From Ditibartonella apis (GTDB taxonomy: Bacteria; Pseudomonadota; Alphaproteobacteria; Rhizobiales; Rhizobiaceae), in NCBI RefSeq assembly GCF_001952075.1, contig NZ_LXYU01000003.1:248001-312000 (forward strand): a stretch of DNA of 64,000 bases. The letters are read 5' to 3'. Positions within the stretch are counted from its first letter, which is position 1. Each line of letters starts with the position of its first letter. The notes under the pieces are model-generated. The model ran no database searches. It was given only the letters and a program-made list of their open reading frames with translations, and was not told where the DNA came from. Below are positions 38,599 to 47,394 of the stretch, piece after piece. A program made the position numbers and the translations under genes.

Positions 38599-39510
38599 AT
38601 GCCGGTGGCTGCGCCGTTGGATTGGGACAAGTTAAGAATTTTCCACGCCGCCGCCGAAGCGGGTTCGTTTACACATGCTGCGCAAACGCTGCATATGTCT
38701 CAATCGGCAATCTCGCGGCAAGTTTCGGCGCTTGAACAGGATGTTGGCGTTCCGCTTTTCCAGCGCCACGCACGCGGACTTATCATGACAGAGCAGGGCG
38801 AAATTCTTTATCGCACCGCCCATGATGTGTTGATGAAACTTGAAAATGTCCGCTCCAAGTTGAGTGAAAGTCGCGAAAAGCCGACAGGCCACTTATGTGT
38901 GACAACGACATTCGGCTTGGGCTCCGGATGGCTTGTCCAGCGTATACCGGAATTTGTCAATCTTTATCCCGATATCCAGATTCAGCTTTTGCTGGATGAC
39001 GAGGAACTCGATTTAACAATGCGCCACGCAGATTGCGCCTTGCGTTTGCGCCAGCCCCAGCAGCCAGACCTCATCCAGAGACGGCTTTTTACCGTTCATA
39101 TGCATGTCTATGCATCGGCCAATTATCTGGCCAATCACGGCAAACCGACACAGTTGGAAGAACTTGATAATCATCGTATTCTGTCGTTTGGTGAATCGGC
39201 GCCGAGTTATCTTGCCGGTTTGAACTGGTTGGAAAGTGCCGGCCGTAACGACGGGTCACAACGTATTCCGTCTTTACAAATCAATAATGTGATTTCTATT
39301 AAAAAAGCGGCTATGAAAAATCTTGGTATCGCCGTTTTACCGGATTATATCATTGCGCCTGATGACGGGTTGATAAGGCTTTTCCCCGATCTGACAGAAA
39401 TACCTTCCTTTGACACGTTTTTCTGCTATCCGGAAGCGCTCAAAAACTCGGCCAAGCTTAACGCATTTCGCGATTACATCTTTGCAAAATCGCGTAACTG
39501 GTCATTTTAA
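38599..39510 (+). CDS. lsrB: LysR-type regulator LsrB/VtlR
   Basis: A 303-residue LysR-type regulator. The N-terminal HTH is complete (LRIFHAAAEAGSFTHAAQTLHMSQSAISRQVSAL, about residues 11-44), followed by the effector domain with GHLCVTTTFGLGSGWLVQRIPEF near 95-117. It is identified from position: trxB-lsrB followed by a small RNA is the arrangement of Sinorhizobium, where LsrB promotes AbcR1, and of Brucella and Agrobacterium, where VtlR activates an AbcR RNA. This gene is thus expected to activate the small RNA 490 bases downstream, which has a LysR box at the right place. The start follows GAGGAGAT directly; a GTG two codons later is possible. Confidence 0.9.
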   Translation: MPVAAPLDWDKLRIFHAAAEAGSFTHAAQTLHMSQSAISRQVSALEQDVGVPLFQRHARGLIMTEQGEILYRTAHDVLMKLENVRSKLSESREKPTGHLCVTTTFGLGSGWLVQRIPEFVNLYPDIQIQLLLDDEELDLTMRHADCALRLRQPQQPDLIQRRLFTVHMHVYASANYLANHGKPTQLEELDNHRILSFGESAPSYLAGLNWLESAGRNDGSQRIPSLQINNVISIKKAAMKNLGIAVLPDYIIAPDDGLIRLFPDLTEIPSFDTFFCYPEALKNSAKLNAFRDYIFAKSRNWSF

Positions 39511-39928
39511 TCGGGCAACCCGAATTCCATAATAAGACATGTGTTCCAAGAAAAACCACCTGATGTTTTCTTGGAAATTCCACATCTTCATACAAAGTAC
39601 GAGGATAGTTTCGCGACTTGCAATCATTTTCGACTTTGAAGTGTTTCGGTTTTGGAAGAGGGGGCGGTCATGTTATTTGGAAAGTGCGTTTTAACTAAAA
39701 TCAGCGTGGCTTGAATAAAAATAGCAATGAACCCGTTCTGATACGTGCTGCTTCTTTAAGCTTGAATTGATTGTTTTCTATGCAATATTCTGAATATTTT
39801 TGTGTCGGACGTCTAGCCGCACTGTTTATGCCATTTGTGATCACATCAATGAATGTGATTTAATAAACTGTTGTTTTTCAATAATAAAAAATAGAGGTTT
39901 GCTTTTTTGTGGCATTTTCAAGGCTGAG

Positions 39929-39947
39929 CTATGCACTCAATGCATAG
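39929..39947. promoter_or_regulatory. LysR-type operator, probable LsrB/VtlR site
   Basis: CTATGCA-CTCAA-TGCATAG is a perfect inverted repeat with 7-base arms. It contains TGCACTCAATGCA, an exact T-N11-A LysR box. Its centre is about 65 bases upstream of the predicted start of the small RNA, the standard position for the recognition site of a LysR activator. Confidence 0.78.
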
Positions 39948-39967
39948 CTGTCGTGCTTAAAATTTGG

Positions 39968-39996
39968 TTGTTGAATGCCTAAAAAAAGTGCATATT
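39968..39996 (+). promoter_or_regulatory. Sigma-70-like promoter of the AbcR RNA
   Basis: TTGTTG (39968-39973), a 17-base spacer and CATATT (39991-39996). Start of transcription is expected near 40003-40004. The boxes are imperfect, as expected for an activated promoter. Confidence 0.7.
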
Positions 39997-40002
39997 ACAC
40001 GC

Positions 40003-40125
40003 ATCTCAAGAAGACGTCTCCTCCCATTGCGTTTCTTGAGTGTTCCCCTCTGGAGGTTTTGTCAGATCGACTTTAGTCTCTGAAACCTTCAAACTTCAGC
40101 CGGACATTTGTCCGGCTTTTTTTTT
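40003..40125 (+). ncRNA. abcR: AbcR-type (alpha-r15) small regulatory RNA
   Basis: About 120 bases, predicted as a Hfq-dependent trans-acting RNA. AbcR RNAs in Brucella, Agrobacterium and Sinorhizobium silence ABC transporter genes by pairing near ribosome sites. Three stem-loops are visible. SL1 is CTCAAGAA / TTCTTGAG, whose loop displays CTCCTCCC, complementary to a ribosome-binding site. A linker with TTCCCCTCT follows, a second such motif. SL2 pairs AGGTT..TCAGA with TCTGA..AACCT. SL3 is the terminator AGCCGGACA / TGTCCGGCT with nine T residues. This layout, the length and the position after lsrB all match AbcR. A second tandem copy, common in relatives, was not found nearby. Confidence 0.8.
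40098..40125 (+). terminator. Terminator of the AbcR RNA
   Basis: Stem AGCCGGACA (40098-40106) with TGTCCGGCT (40109-40117) followed by a run of T residues to about 40125. It forms the third stem-loop of the RNA. Confidence 0.92.
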
Positions 40126-40810
40126 GCTTTTTCTGTTTTATTCTTTCGGCTGGTCTGCATGAGATTTTCTTTTTGTCAGTGAGAGATAGTAAACGGGACT
40201 ATTTCCAGTTAAACTTCCAAAGAAAATAACGGTACGCAGGTGCTTTTAACTGCTGGATGTTAAAAAGCAGAAAGACTGGCAGTTTCGGCTTGTTTCCCGA
40301 TAAGTGCTGTTTCAACTCTGACAAGCGGCAATAACCGTTTTCCGCGCGACAACAATATTAAAGTGGTAATGGCAATTTCCGGTAAAGAAATATCAAGAGG
40401 TGACTTTTTCCCATACTACAATATTACCATTCGCGAATAGCGCTGGTTATCAATCACACTCAAAGCAAGGGGGGGGAGAAATATTGGCTTTTTCATCCAA
40501 CGCTGCACTTTAAAGGAAACTGTTCAGCGAAAACAGAGCCCCATGCATTTGTTATAGCAGGTTGTTTTTGAGCCTTTACACGCGATCAACGCACTGTTCC
40601 ATATGATTGGTTCATTGCTTCGGGACAATGCGATAATGTGTTTTATCGGGATAGTATCTTTACGCCTTCGGCGTTTACTTTGACCGGTCTTCAACCTTCC
40701 ATGCTTGAACCGGTAAATAGTTTCGCTTTTGGGGAGAAGCTTGGCATTACATTCAAAAAAACCGCCTTCGGAAAAGGCGGTTTTTGAACGTTTTATGTCG
40801 GTGGAAACCT
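40126..40810. other. Intergenic region after AbcR
   Basis: 685 bases with no gene seen up to the aatA stop codon. A run of eight G residues occurs near 40470. The aatA terminator lies at its right end. Confidence 0.4.
40757..40785 (-). terminator. Terminator of aatA
   Basis: AAAAACCGCCTT / AAGGCGGTTTTT forms a 12-base stem with a 5-base loop; A/T runs at both ends allow it to act on either strand. It is 25 bases past the aatA stop. Confidence 0.88.
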
Positions 40811-42319
<1,509 letters not shown>

Positions 42320-42757
42320 TTATTCCCCTTTATCGACGCGGGAAAAGATGTCATCAAAGCGTTTCTTTGCAATGCCCGGCTGCTTATGGTCGCGATAGGA
42401 TTGCGGCAAAACCTGATCGTCACCCACTTTAATCAACATAATCATACCCATGGCATAATGGGGAATACATTTGATGCCATAAAAGCCCGGCTTATCGAAA
42501 GTCACTTGTAGTTCTTCATCGATTTTGCCTTTGAAGGGTGTTGCCCCTTCCGGTATCATATCATCAATCGTTGCAGCGTTATGACTTTTTTGGGTGGCAA
42601 TGAATTTTACGGAATCACCCGGTTTGATTTTAAGGTAATCCGGCTCGAAAACCATGGCGCCACTTGCTCCCCGATTGAGCATTTTTACCTCGTAGGTTTC
42701 GGCATTTGCAGTCGAGATGAAGGCGAGCAGAGCAACAAAGGCAAACAGTTTTTTCAT
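42320..42757 (-). CDS. Pseudoazurin (type I copper protein)
   Basis: A periplasmic blue copper electron carrier, 145 residues with a signal peptide (MKKLFAFVALLAFISTANA). The copper ligands follow the pseudoazurin pattern: His in SHNAATI near residue 60, then Cys, His and Met in KCIPHYAMGM, with His three and Met eight residues after Cys, as in the known structures. In denitrifiers it donates electrons to nitrite or nitrous-oxide reductase; no denitrification gene is in this window, so its partner here is unknown. It lies 21 bases after the B12-type ATPase gene on the same strand and could be transcribed with it. Confidence 0.93.
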   Translation of the reverse strand: MKKLFAFVALLAFISTANAETYEVKMLNRGASGAMVFEPDYLKIKPGDSVKFIATQKSHNAATIDDMIPEGATPFKGKIDEELQVTFDKPGFYGIKCIPHYAMGMIMLIKVGDDQVLPQSYRDHKQPGIAKKRFDDIFSRVDKGE

Positions 42758-42778
42758 TTTTCATCCTTTCAAGGAAAA

Positions 42779-43534
42779 TTAAAGCAGGTAGCGTATATGG
42801 GGCCTACCGTTTTCAAGCATCTCTATTTCAGCATTGGCATGGAAATTGGTCAATATTGTTTCCTTTGTCAAAACCTCTTCCGGCTTTCCCGAATTTATCA
42901 ATCGTCCGTGATGAAGCAAAGCAATGCGATCGCAAAACATGGCTGCATGATTGAGGTCGTGAAGGGCAATCAGCACAGACAGGCCGAGTTTTCGAATGAG
43001 GGAAAGAATTTCCAGTTGGCAACCGATATCAAGATGATTGGTCGGCTCGTCAAGAATGAGGATGCGCGGTTTTTGTGCCAATGCACGCGCAATATGAATG
43101 CGCTGTTTTTCTCCGCCCGAAAGACTGTTCAGAAGACGCTTTTCAAAGCCTTTCATATTGACTTTCAAAAGTGCATCCTGCAACGCTTCCTCGTCTTCCT
43201 GAAGCCATGGTGAAAGCAGGCGTTTGTGTGGTGTGCGGCCGATTTCTACCGCATGGCGCACGTCGATGTGTTCATGCGGTTCGGCCTGCTGTTCGACAAA
43301 GGCAATTGTTTTGGCAAGTTTGCGCCTTGACCAGTTGGAAAAAGCAATATCATCAAGGCTTAAACTCCCCTTTGTCGGTGTGATGAGGCCTGCAAAAACC
43401 GACAGAAGCGAACTTTTTCCCGCGCCATTCGGGCCGATAATGCCTAAAATTTCCTGGTCTTTCAATGTGAGCGTTACATTATCAAGAATAGTGTGACGGT
43501 CGATTTCAAGTGATATGTGTTCTCCGACAAGCAT
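42779..43534 (-). CDS. btuD: B12/iron-siderophore ABC transporter ATPase (BtuD/FecE type)
   Basis: Cytoplasmic ATPase of the importer encoded by this operon; 251 residues. Walker A is GPNGAGKSSL near residue 36, the signature LSGGEKQRIHIARAL near 137, Walker B ILILDEPTNHLD near 158, and the H-loop LIALHDLNHA near 190. ATG at 43534 follows AAGGAAA; an in-frame ATG 48 bases upstream lies inside the permease gene and is not used. It starts 1 base after the permease stop. The riboswitch at the head of the operon points to cobalamin (or cobinamide) as substrate; by sequence alone a siderophore importer would look the same. Confidence 0.88.
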   Translation of the reverse strand: MLVGEHISLEIDRHTILDNVTLTLKDQEILGIIGPNGAGKSSLLSVFAGLITPTKGSLSLDDIAFSNWSRRKLAKTIAFVEQQAEPHEHIDVRHAVEIGRTPHKRLLSPWLQEDEEALQDALLKVNMKGFEKRLLNSLSGGEKQRIHIARALAQKPRILILDEPTNHLDIGCQLEILSLIRKLGLSVLIALHDLNHAAMFCDRIALLHHGRLINSGKPEEVLTKETILTNFHANAEIEMLENGRPHIRYLL

Positions 43535-43535
43535 A

Positions 43536-44552
43536 TCAATTTCCTTTCTGCCGCAAAAGCAACAGGGCAAAAAGTGGTGCACCGATCAATGCGGTGACTA
43601 TACCGACCGGAAAAGCAAGACCGGGCACGATAATGCGCGAAATAACATCGGCCGCAATCATGAAAAGCGCACCGATAAAAGCGGAAGCCGGTATCAGCAG
43701 CCGGTGGCGCACACCGACAATAAGACGGGCAGCATGGGGAACAACCAGTCCCACAAAGCTGATTGTACCCATAATCGAAACCATGACGGCTGTAACCAGT
43801 GCCACGACAGTAATAAGTAACATGCTTACATAATGGACAGAAATGCCGAGCGATTTTGCAGCACGCGAACCGAATACAAAGGCATCCAATATGCGGGAAA
43901 AGGCAACGAAAATCAAAAATGCGACAAGTGTCAAAGGAAAGGCGAGTGCCGCATCGCTCCATCTCGCACCGGAAAGATTGCCGATCATCCATGCAAAAAT
44001 ATTCGAGCGTCCTTCAAGCGGTGTAAAAATCATCAATATGAGTGCCGTCAAAGCATTAAACAACATGGCGCTCGCAATACCTGCCAGAATAATGGCGGTT
44101 GCATTGCGGCCGGAATGATAGGCGAGGAACACAACGAAGAAAAACGATAACAGACCGCCGATTAGAGCACCGGTTGAAAGCGACAGGATGCTCAAATTCA
44201 TGCCGAAAGCGGTAACCAGTGCCGCACCTGTTCCCGCACCCGAAGAAATGCCCAGAAGATAGGGTTCGGCAAGGGGATTTCGTAACAAGGCCTGTAAAAT
44301 AACCCCGCACATGGCAAGTCCCGCACCGCAACAGGCGCCCACCACTGCACGCGGCAAGCGCCACAGCCAGATAACCCGGCTGTGGAATATATCCACCTCG
44401 TAACCGCTATCAAACAGATGATTGGCAATGGTTTTCAAAAAAGACGAAAACGGAATTGCAATCTCGCCAATCGCTGCACCGGCAACAATTGCACATAGCA
44501 ATATGAAGATGCAGAAAAGCCAGATAATAATCGTGCGGGGCAAATGAGTCAC
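43536..44552 (-). CDS. btuC: B12/iron-siderophore ABC transporter permease (FecCD type)
   Basis: Inner-membrane channel of the importer, 338 residues with about ten helices. Family landmarks are RLPRAVVGACCGAGLAMCGVILQALLRNPLAEPYLLG near 65-100, a highly typical block, then GSRAAKSLGISV near 230 and GTISFVGLVVPHAARLIVG near 263-281, which forms the coupling-helix region. It starts 9 bases after the binding-protein gene and ends 1 base before the ATPase gene, so all three belong to one operon. The assignment to B12 depends on the riboswitch. Confidence 0.9.
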   Translation of the reverse strand: MTHLPRTIIIWLFCIFILLCAIVAGAAIGEIAIPFSSFLKTIANHLFDSGYEVDIFHSRVIWLWRLPRAVVGACCGAGLAMCGVILQALLRNPLAEPYLLGISSGAGTGAALVTAFGMNLSILSLSTGALIGGLLSFFFVVFLAYHSGRNATAIILAGIASAMLFNALTALILMIFTPLEGRSNIFAWMIGNLSGARWSDAALAFPLTLVAFLIFVAFSRILDAFVFGSRAAKSLGISVHYVSMLLITVVALVTAVMVSIMGTISFVGLVVPHAARLIVGVRHRLLIPASAFIGALFMIAADVISRIIVPGLAFPVGIVTALIGAPLFALLLLRQKGN

Positions 44553-44561
44553 TCTTTTGCG

Positions 44562-45599
44562 TCACTCTTTTAGAAGACCAAGTTCGACAATGGCATTTGC
44601 CAGTTTTTCAATACCGTCAATGGTGCGCATGGTTGTGTTCATGGATTGCACGTCCATATTGACAAGGCGATCATTTTCGACAGCCGGTAGCAGTTTTGTA
44701 ACGGAGTCTTTTTTTAAAAAATCGCGTTTCACAACAACATCATCGGCAGGAAAACGGCGACGATCCATTTCGGCAAGAACAATAATGGTCGGGTTCGCTT
44801 TCACAATGGTTTCCCACCCTACAGTCGGCCACTCATAGCTGGATTTTATAACATTGTTGATGCCAAGAATTTTCATAATATAACCGGGTGCACCAAGGTC
44901 TCCGGCGACATAGGGGTCAATATCAAGATCGGCACTGGAATACCAGAAAACAGCGCTGATTTTGCCTTTGGGCAAGTTTTTTACTTTGTCGATTGCAGCC
45001 TGTTCGCGCCCCTTCAAGTCATGAACAAGTTTTTCTCCTTTATCCTGAACATTGAAAATCAATGCCAGTTCGGAAATTTCCTGATAGATCAGATCCATTG
45101 TGAAGGGGGTTGTGCGCAAACCGTCACTGCCGGCAAGGTTGTCTTTTCCCACGCAATCGGCCGGCGCTGTATAAACCGGAATTTCAAAATCTTTAAATTG
45201 GTCATAGGTTGCGGCACTTCCCGCAGGCCCGATAACCCATTCCTGATGACTTGCGACAAGATCGGGTTTTTCGGCAATGATGCTCTCGAAACTTGGAACA
45301 TCATGGGAAAGCATTTTAACGTTTTTGTTGACTTCGGTAAATTGCGGCAAAACCGGCGAATACCAGAGCGCTGTACCTTTGACCTTGTCGGATAATCCCA
45401 AAGCATAAAGTATCTCTGTCGTATTCTGGCCGACCGAAACAACGCGTTCCGGTGCTTTGTTAAAAACAAGTGTGCGGCCGCAATTTTTTACCGTTAACGG
45501 ATAATGCGTTTCGTCAGCAAAAGCATTGCTATGGACAGCAATGGAAAAACAGCTTATTGCCGCAGCCAGAATGATCGTCTTCAAATGCATGGTTTTCAT
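44562..45599 (-). CDS. btuF: B12-type ABC transporter substrate-binding protein
   Basis: Periplasmic binding protein of class III, 345 residues. The signal peptide ends about residue 28 (SNAFA before DETHYP). The family block APERVVSVGQNTTEILYALGLSDKVKG is near residues 49-75 and the helical linker and second lobe follow (WETIVKANPTIIVLAEMD near 265). FecB/BtuF domains are generic, so substrate choice comes from the upstream cobalamin riboswitch. It is the first clear gene of btuFCD, but the riboswitch ends about 570 bases upstream, which is unusually far; a 160-codon ORF of doubtful status fills that gap. Confidence 0.85.
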   Translation of the reverse strand: MKTMHLKTIILAAAISCFSIAVHSNAFADETHYPLTVKNCGRTLVFNKAPERVVSVGQNTTEILYALGLSDKVKGTALWYSPVLPQFTEVNKNVKMLSHDVPSFESIIAEKPDLVASHQEWVIGPAGSAATYDQFKDFEIPVYTAPADCVGKDNLAGSDGLRTTPFTMDLIYQEISELALIFNVQDKGEKLVHDLKGREQAAIDKVKNLPKGKISAVFWYSSADLDIDPYVAGDLGAPGYIMKILGINNVIKSSYEWPTVGWETIVKANPTIIVLAEMDRRRFPADDVVVKRDFLKKDSVTKLLPAVENDRLVNMDVQSMNTTMRTIDGIEKLANAIVELGLLKE

Positions 45600-46167
45600 G
45601 AGTTTACTTTTCTCGTTTAAAGCTGGTGCAAAGCCGTTTTATGAGGGCTCTGCCATGTCACGGAGTTGAAGTAATTGACGGCGGGGATTGGGAAAATTTT
45701 CACGTCTGAAAAAGCGCAACTGTAAAACGAAAAAAGCACTCTTTGGCGGAAAAGACTTGAAGAAAATGCCTTGGAAAAAGTCCGGCTAAAAAACGCATTT
45801 GTAACCACTTTTCTAAAGTTACAAATGTTTTCGGTTCCGGCCTTTTCTGTTTTTGACTTTTTACTTCGGGTCTTTTCACAATCAGAATATTTTTGTTTCA
45901 ATAGGCCATTTTTACATTCTCTCCGCTTTAGCAAATGCGAGCAAAACACTTCCAAACTTTTTTGTTTTGAAAAAAGCCGCAAGAGATAAAACAAAAAACT
46001 CTGTCGGAACAATTGTTTTGCTCGAGCAATCAAACCGGACAAGATTATCCGGATGAGCGTGCGAGAGGCGACAAAAATGGCGCCTGATTGGATTGCCATG
46101 ATGACCTTTCCTTTGCACCCACCGTGCGTTAGGGCATTTTATTAACGAGCTTTTAAAAAGCCCATGA
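45600..46167. other. Long leader between riboswitch and btuF
   Basis: 568 bases on the transcript between the cobalamin riboswitch and btuF. It holds the doubtful ORF at 45617-46099 and no other feature seen. Confidence 0.45.
45617..46099 (-). CDS. Doubtful 160-codon ORF in the btu leader
   Basis: I do not recognise this product. In favour: the ATG at 46099 has AAAGGAAAGG at ribosome-site distance just below the riboswitch, the frame stays open for 160 codons and it stops 17 bases before btuF, the layout of an operon gene. Against: the composition (Phe, Ser, Lys, Arg and Leu rich, few Gly, Asp or Ala) looks like translated non-coding AT-rich DNA, and no motif is visible. A hydrophobic N-terminal part (residues 1-25, MAIQSGAIFVASRTLIRIIL) is followed by basic sequence. 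It may be a decayed gene, a leader ORF, or chance. Confidence 0.25.
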   Translation of the reverse strand: MAIQSGAIFVASRTLIRIILSGLIARAKQLFRQSFLFYLLRLFSKQKSLEVFCSHLLKRRECKNGLLKQKYSDCEKTRSKKSKTEKAGTENICNFRKVVTNAFFSRTFSKAFSSSLFRQRVLFSFYSCAFSDVKIFPIPAVNYFNSVTWQSPHKTALHQL

Positions 46168-46345
46168 TTGACGGCAGGTCTCCTGGCTCGCGGCATTTTT
46201 ATGCACCTTTCACCTTCCCGCTTTCGCAGTGGCCGGGTAAAACCCTGAAAAAAGTGCTGCCGTTTACAGTTGCGGGGGCAGCCACGGCTGAAATCCCTTG
46301 AGTGAGGTCAATTTTTCCGTGTTCCCTATTATTCCCCTTTTGAAG
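46168..46345 (-). promoter_or_regulatory. Cobalamin riboswitch
   Basis: The minus strand from about 46345 to 46168 contains the ordered hallmarks: GGGAACACGG, then GCCGTGGCTGCCCCCGCAACTGTAA (B12 core; 46289-46265, quoted here only as landmark), CCACTGCGAAAGCGGGAAGG (46233-46214), and the 3' AGCCAGGAGACCTGCC (46188-46173). It should turn the btuFCD operon off when adenosyl- or another cobalamin is plentiful. No obvious terminator follows at once; the next ribosome site (AAAGGAAAGG near 46108) may be what is masked. Confidence 0.93.
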
Positions 46346-46873
46346 ACATCGTGAAGGGGAACCGTCAATAAAATTTATAACTTATCTAAATATAAGTGCA
46401 AGCGTGTTGTTGAATTTCCTCGGTTGAACGGGAAATAGTTTAAATGTGCCATTCGGGTCATCTTTGAGTGATTGAATGAGTGTCTGAATTCCGGATTAAA
46501 AAAAAGAATAAATTCTAAACGAAGCGGCATCAGAAAAAGGTAAAAAGTGTGGCAAAGGGGGAAAAGAGCCATGGGCATAAACGCCGGAAAAGATAAAACC
46601 CGAAACGATAATGCCTATTTTTTCGGGTTTTGGGCTTATTCTTTGAATAATCGGCAAAAGGTGTAGATGTTTTGAATAGGGGCAAAACACGCCCACCGGA
46701 AATTGTAATAGGTGTGTGGCGAATGCATCAGGCTTACGATAAAAATAAAGCTAAAATGGAAAAAGCTCCACCTCGAAAAAGTGGAGCTTTTAAAAACCTG
46801 TTTCTTTTATATCCGGTTATGAAATGCCGATAAAACGTTCTGCCGTTTTAGACAAGCATTTCAATTACAGATA
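46346..46873. other. Intergenic region between riboswitch and cold-shock gene
   Basis: 528 bases. The promoter of the btu operon should be at its left end. A hairpin AAACCCGAA / TTCGGGTTT occurs at 46596-46630 and the csp terminator at 46761-46791. Confidence 0.4.
46755..46791 (-). terminator. Terminator of the second cold-shock gene
   Basis: AAAAGCTCCAC / GTGGAGCTTTT, a perfect 11-base stem (46761-46771 and 46781-46791), with T-rich sequence following on the minus strand. Confidence 0.85.
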
Positions 46874-47083
46874 TTAAAGAGCTGAAAGATTACCTGCAGC
46901 AGATTTGCCGGAACGGCGATCCTGTACAACTTCATAAGAGACCTTCTGGCCTTCATTCAGACCGCTCATGCCTGAGCGTTCAACGGCTGAAATGTGGACA
47001 AAAACATCTGCACCACCATCATCAGGTTGAATGAAGCCGAAGCCTTTTGTTGTATTGAACCACTTAACTGTTCCTGTAGCCAT
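46874..47083 (-). CDS. cspA: Cold-shock family RNA chaperone (copy 2)
   Basis: A 69-residue cold-shock domain protein beginning [19 protein letters not shown], close to the CspA consensus. RNP1 ([11 protein letters not shown]) and RNP2 ([10 protein letters not shown]) are intact. Compared with the paralogue at 27.9 kb it has a standard start and a different end ([15 protein letters not shown]). The ATG at 47083 follows CAGGAGTT. The 311-base upstream region could contain a cold-responsive leader, but no structure is clear. Confidence 0.95.
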   Translation of the reverse strand: MATGTVKWFNTTKGFGFIQPDDGGADVFVHISAVERSGMSGLNEGQKVSYEVVQDRRSGKSAAGNLSAL

Positions 47084-47394
47084 AGGAAACTCCTGTAATA
47101 AGAAATGATTGCATCAACACGTCTTATGTTGATACTTTGGATAGATCGAAATTTAGAAAGGGGAGTTTCGTTAAATAGTGCTTGCTGCACGGTTAAGAAA
47201 GTCGCACAACCGAAAATTCGATTGGCGCTTCATTAGACCCTCTCGAAAAAGAAAGCAAGTTGAATTAATATTAAATTTGAAAGCGTTGTAGCTTTTGCTA
47301 TTTTGATTGCCGACACTATCTGGTGTATAAAGGGCGGTCATTTTTTTAATTGTCGTCAGAATGTCGCGATTGTCATAAAAGGGGATTTGAGTGA
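47084..47394. other. Divergent region csp / BacA-like gene
   Basis: 311 bases, AT-rich, no ORF. It contains the promoters of both neighbours, none clear enough to mark. Confidence 0.35.

Larger units (their letters stand above)
39511..40003. other. Region between lsrB and the AbcR RNA
   Basis: 493 bases with no ORF of coding character. The right end carries the LysR box and the promoter of the small RNA, listed separately. The left part shows nothing recognisable. Confidence 0.5.

Noticed and set aside
39800..39982. 60-codon ORF upstream of the AbcR RNA
   Set aside because: It overlaps the LysR box and promoter of the RNA; Cys-rich translation without any known pattern.
40126..40520. Second, tandem AbcR copy
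   Set aside because: No second CTCCTCCC loop with a terminator was found in the 400 bases after the first RNA.
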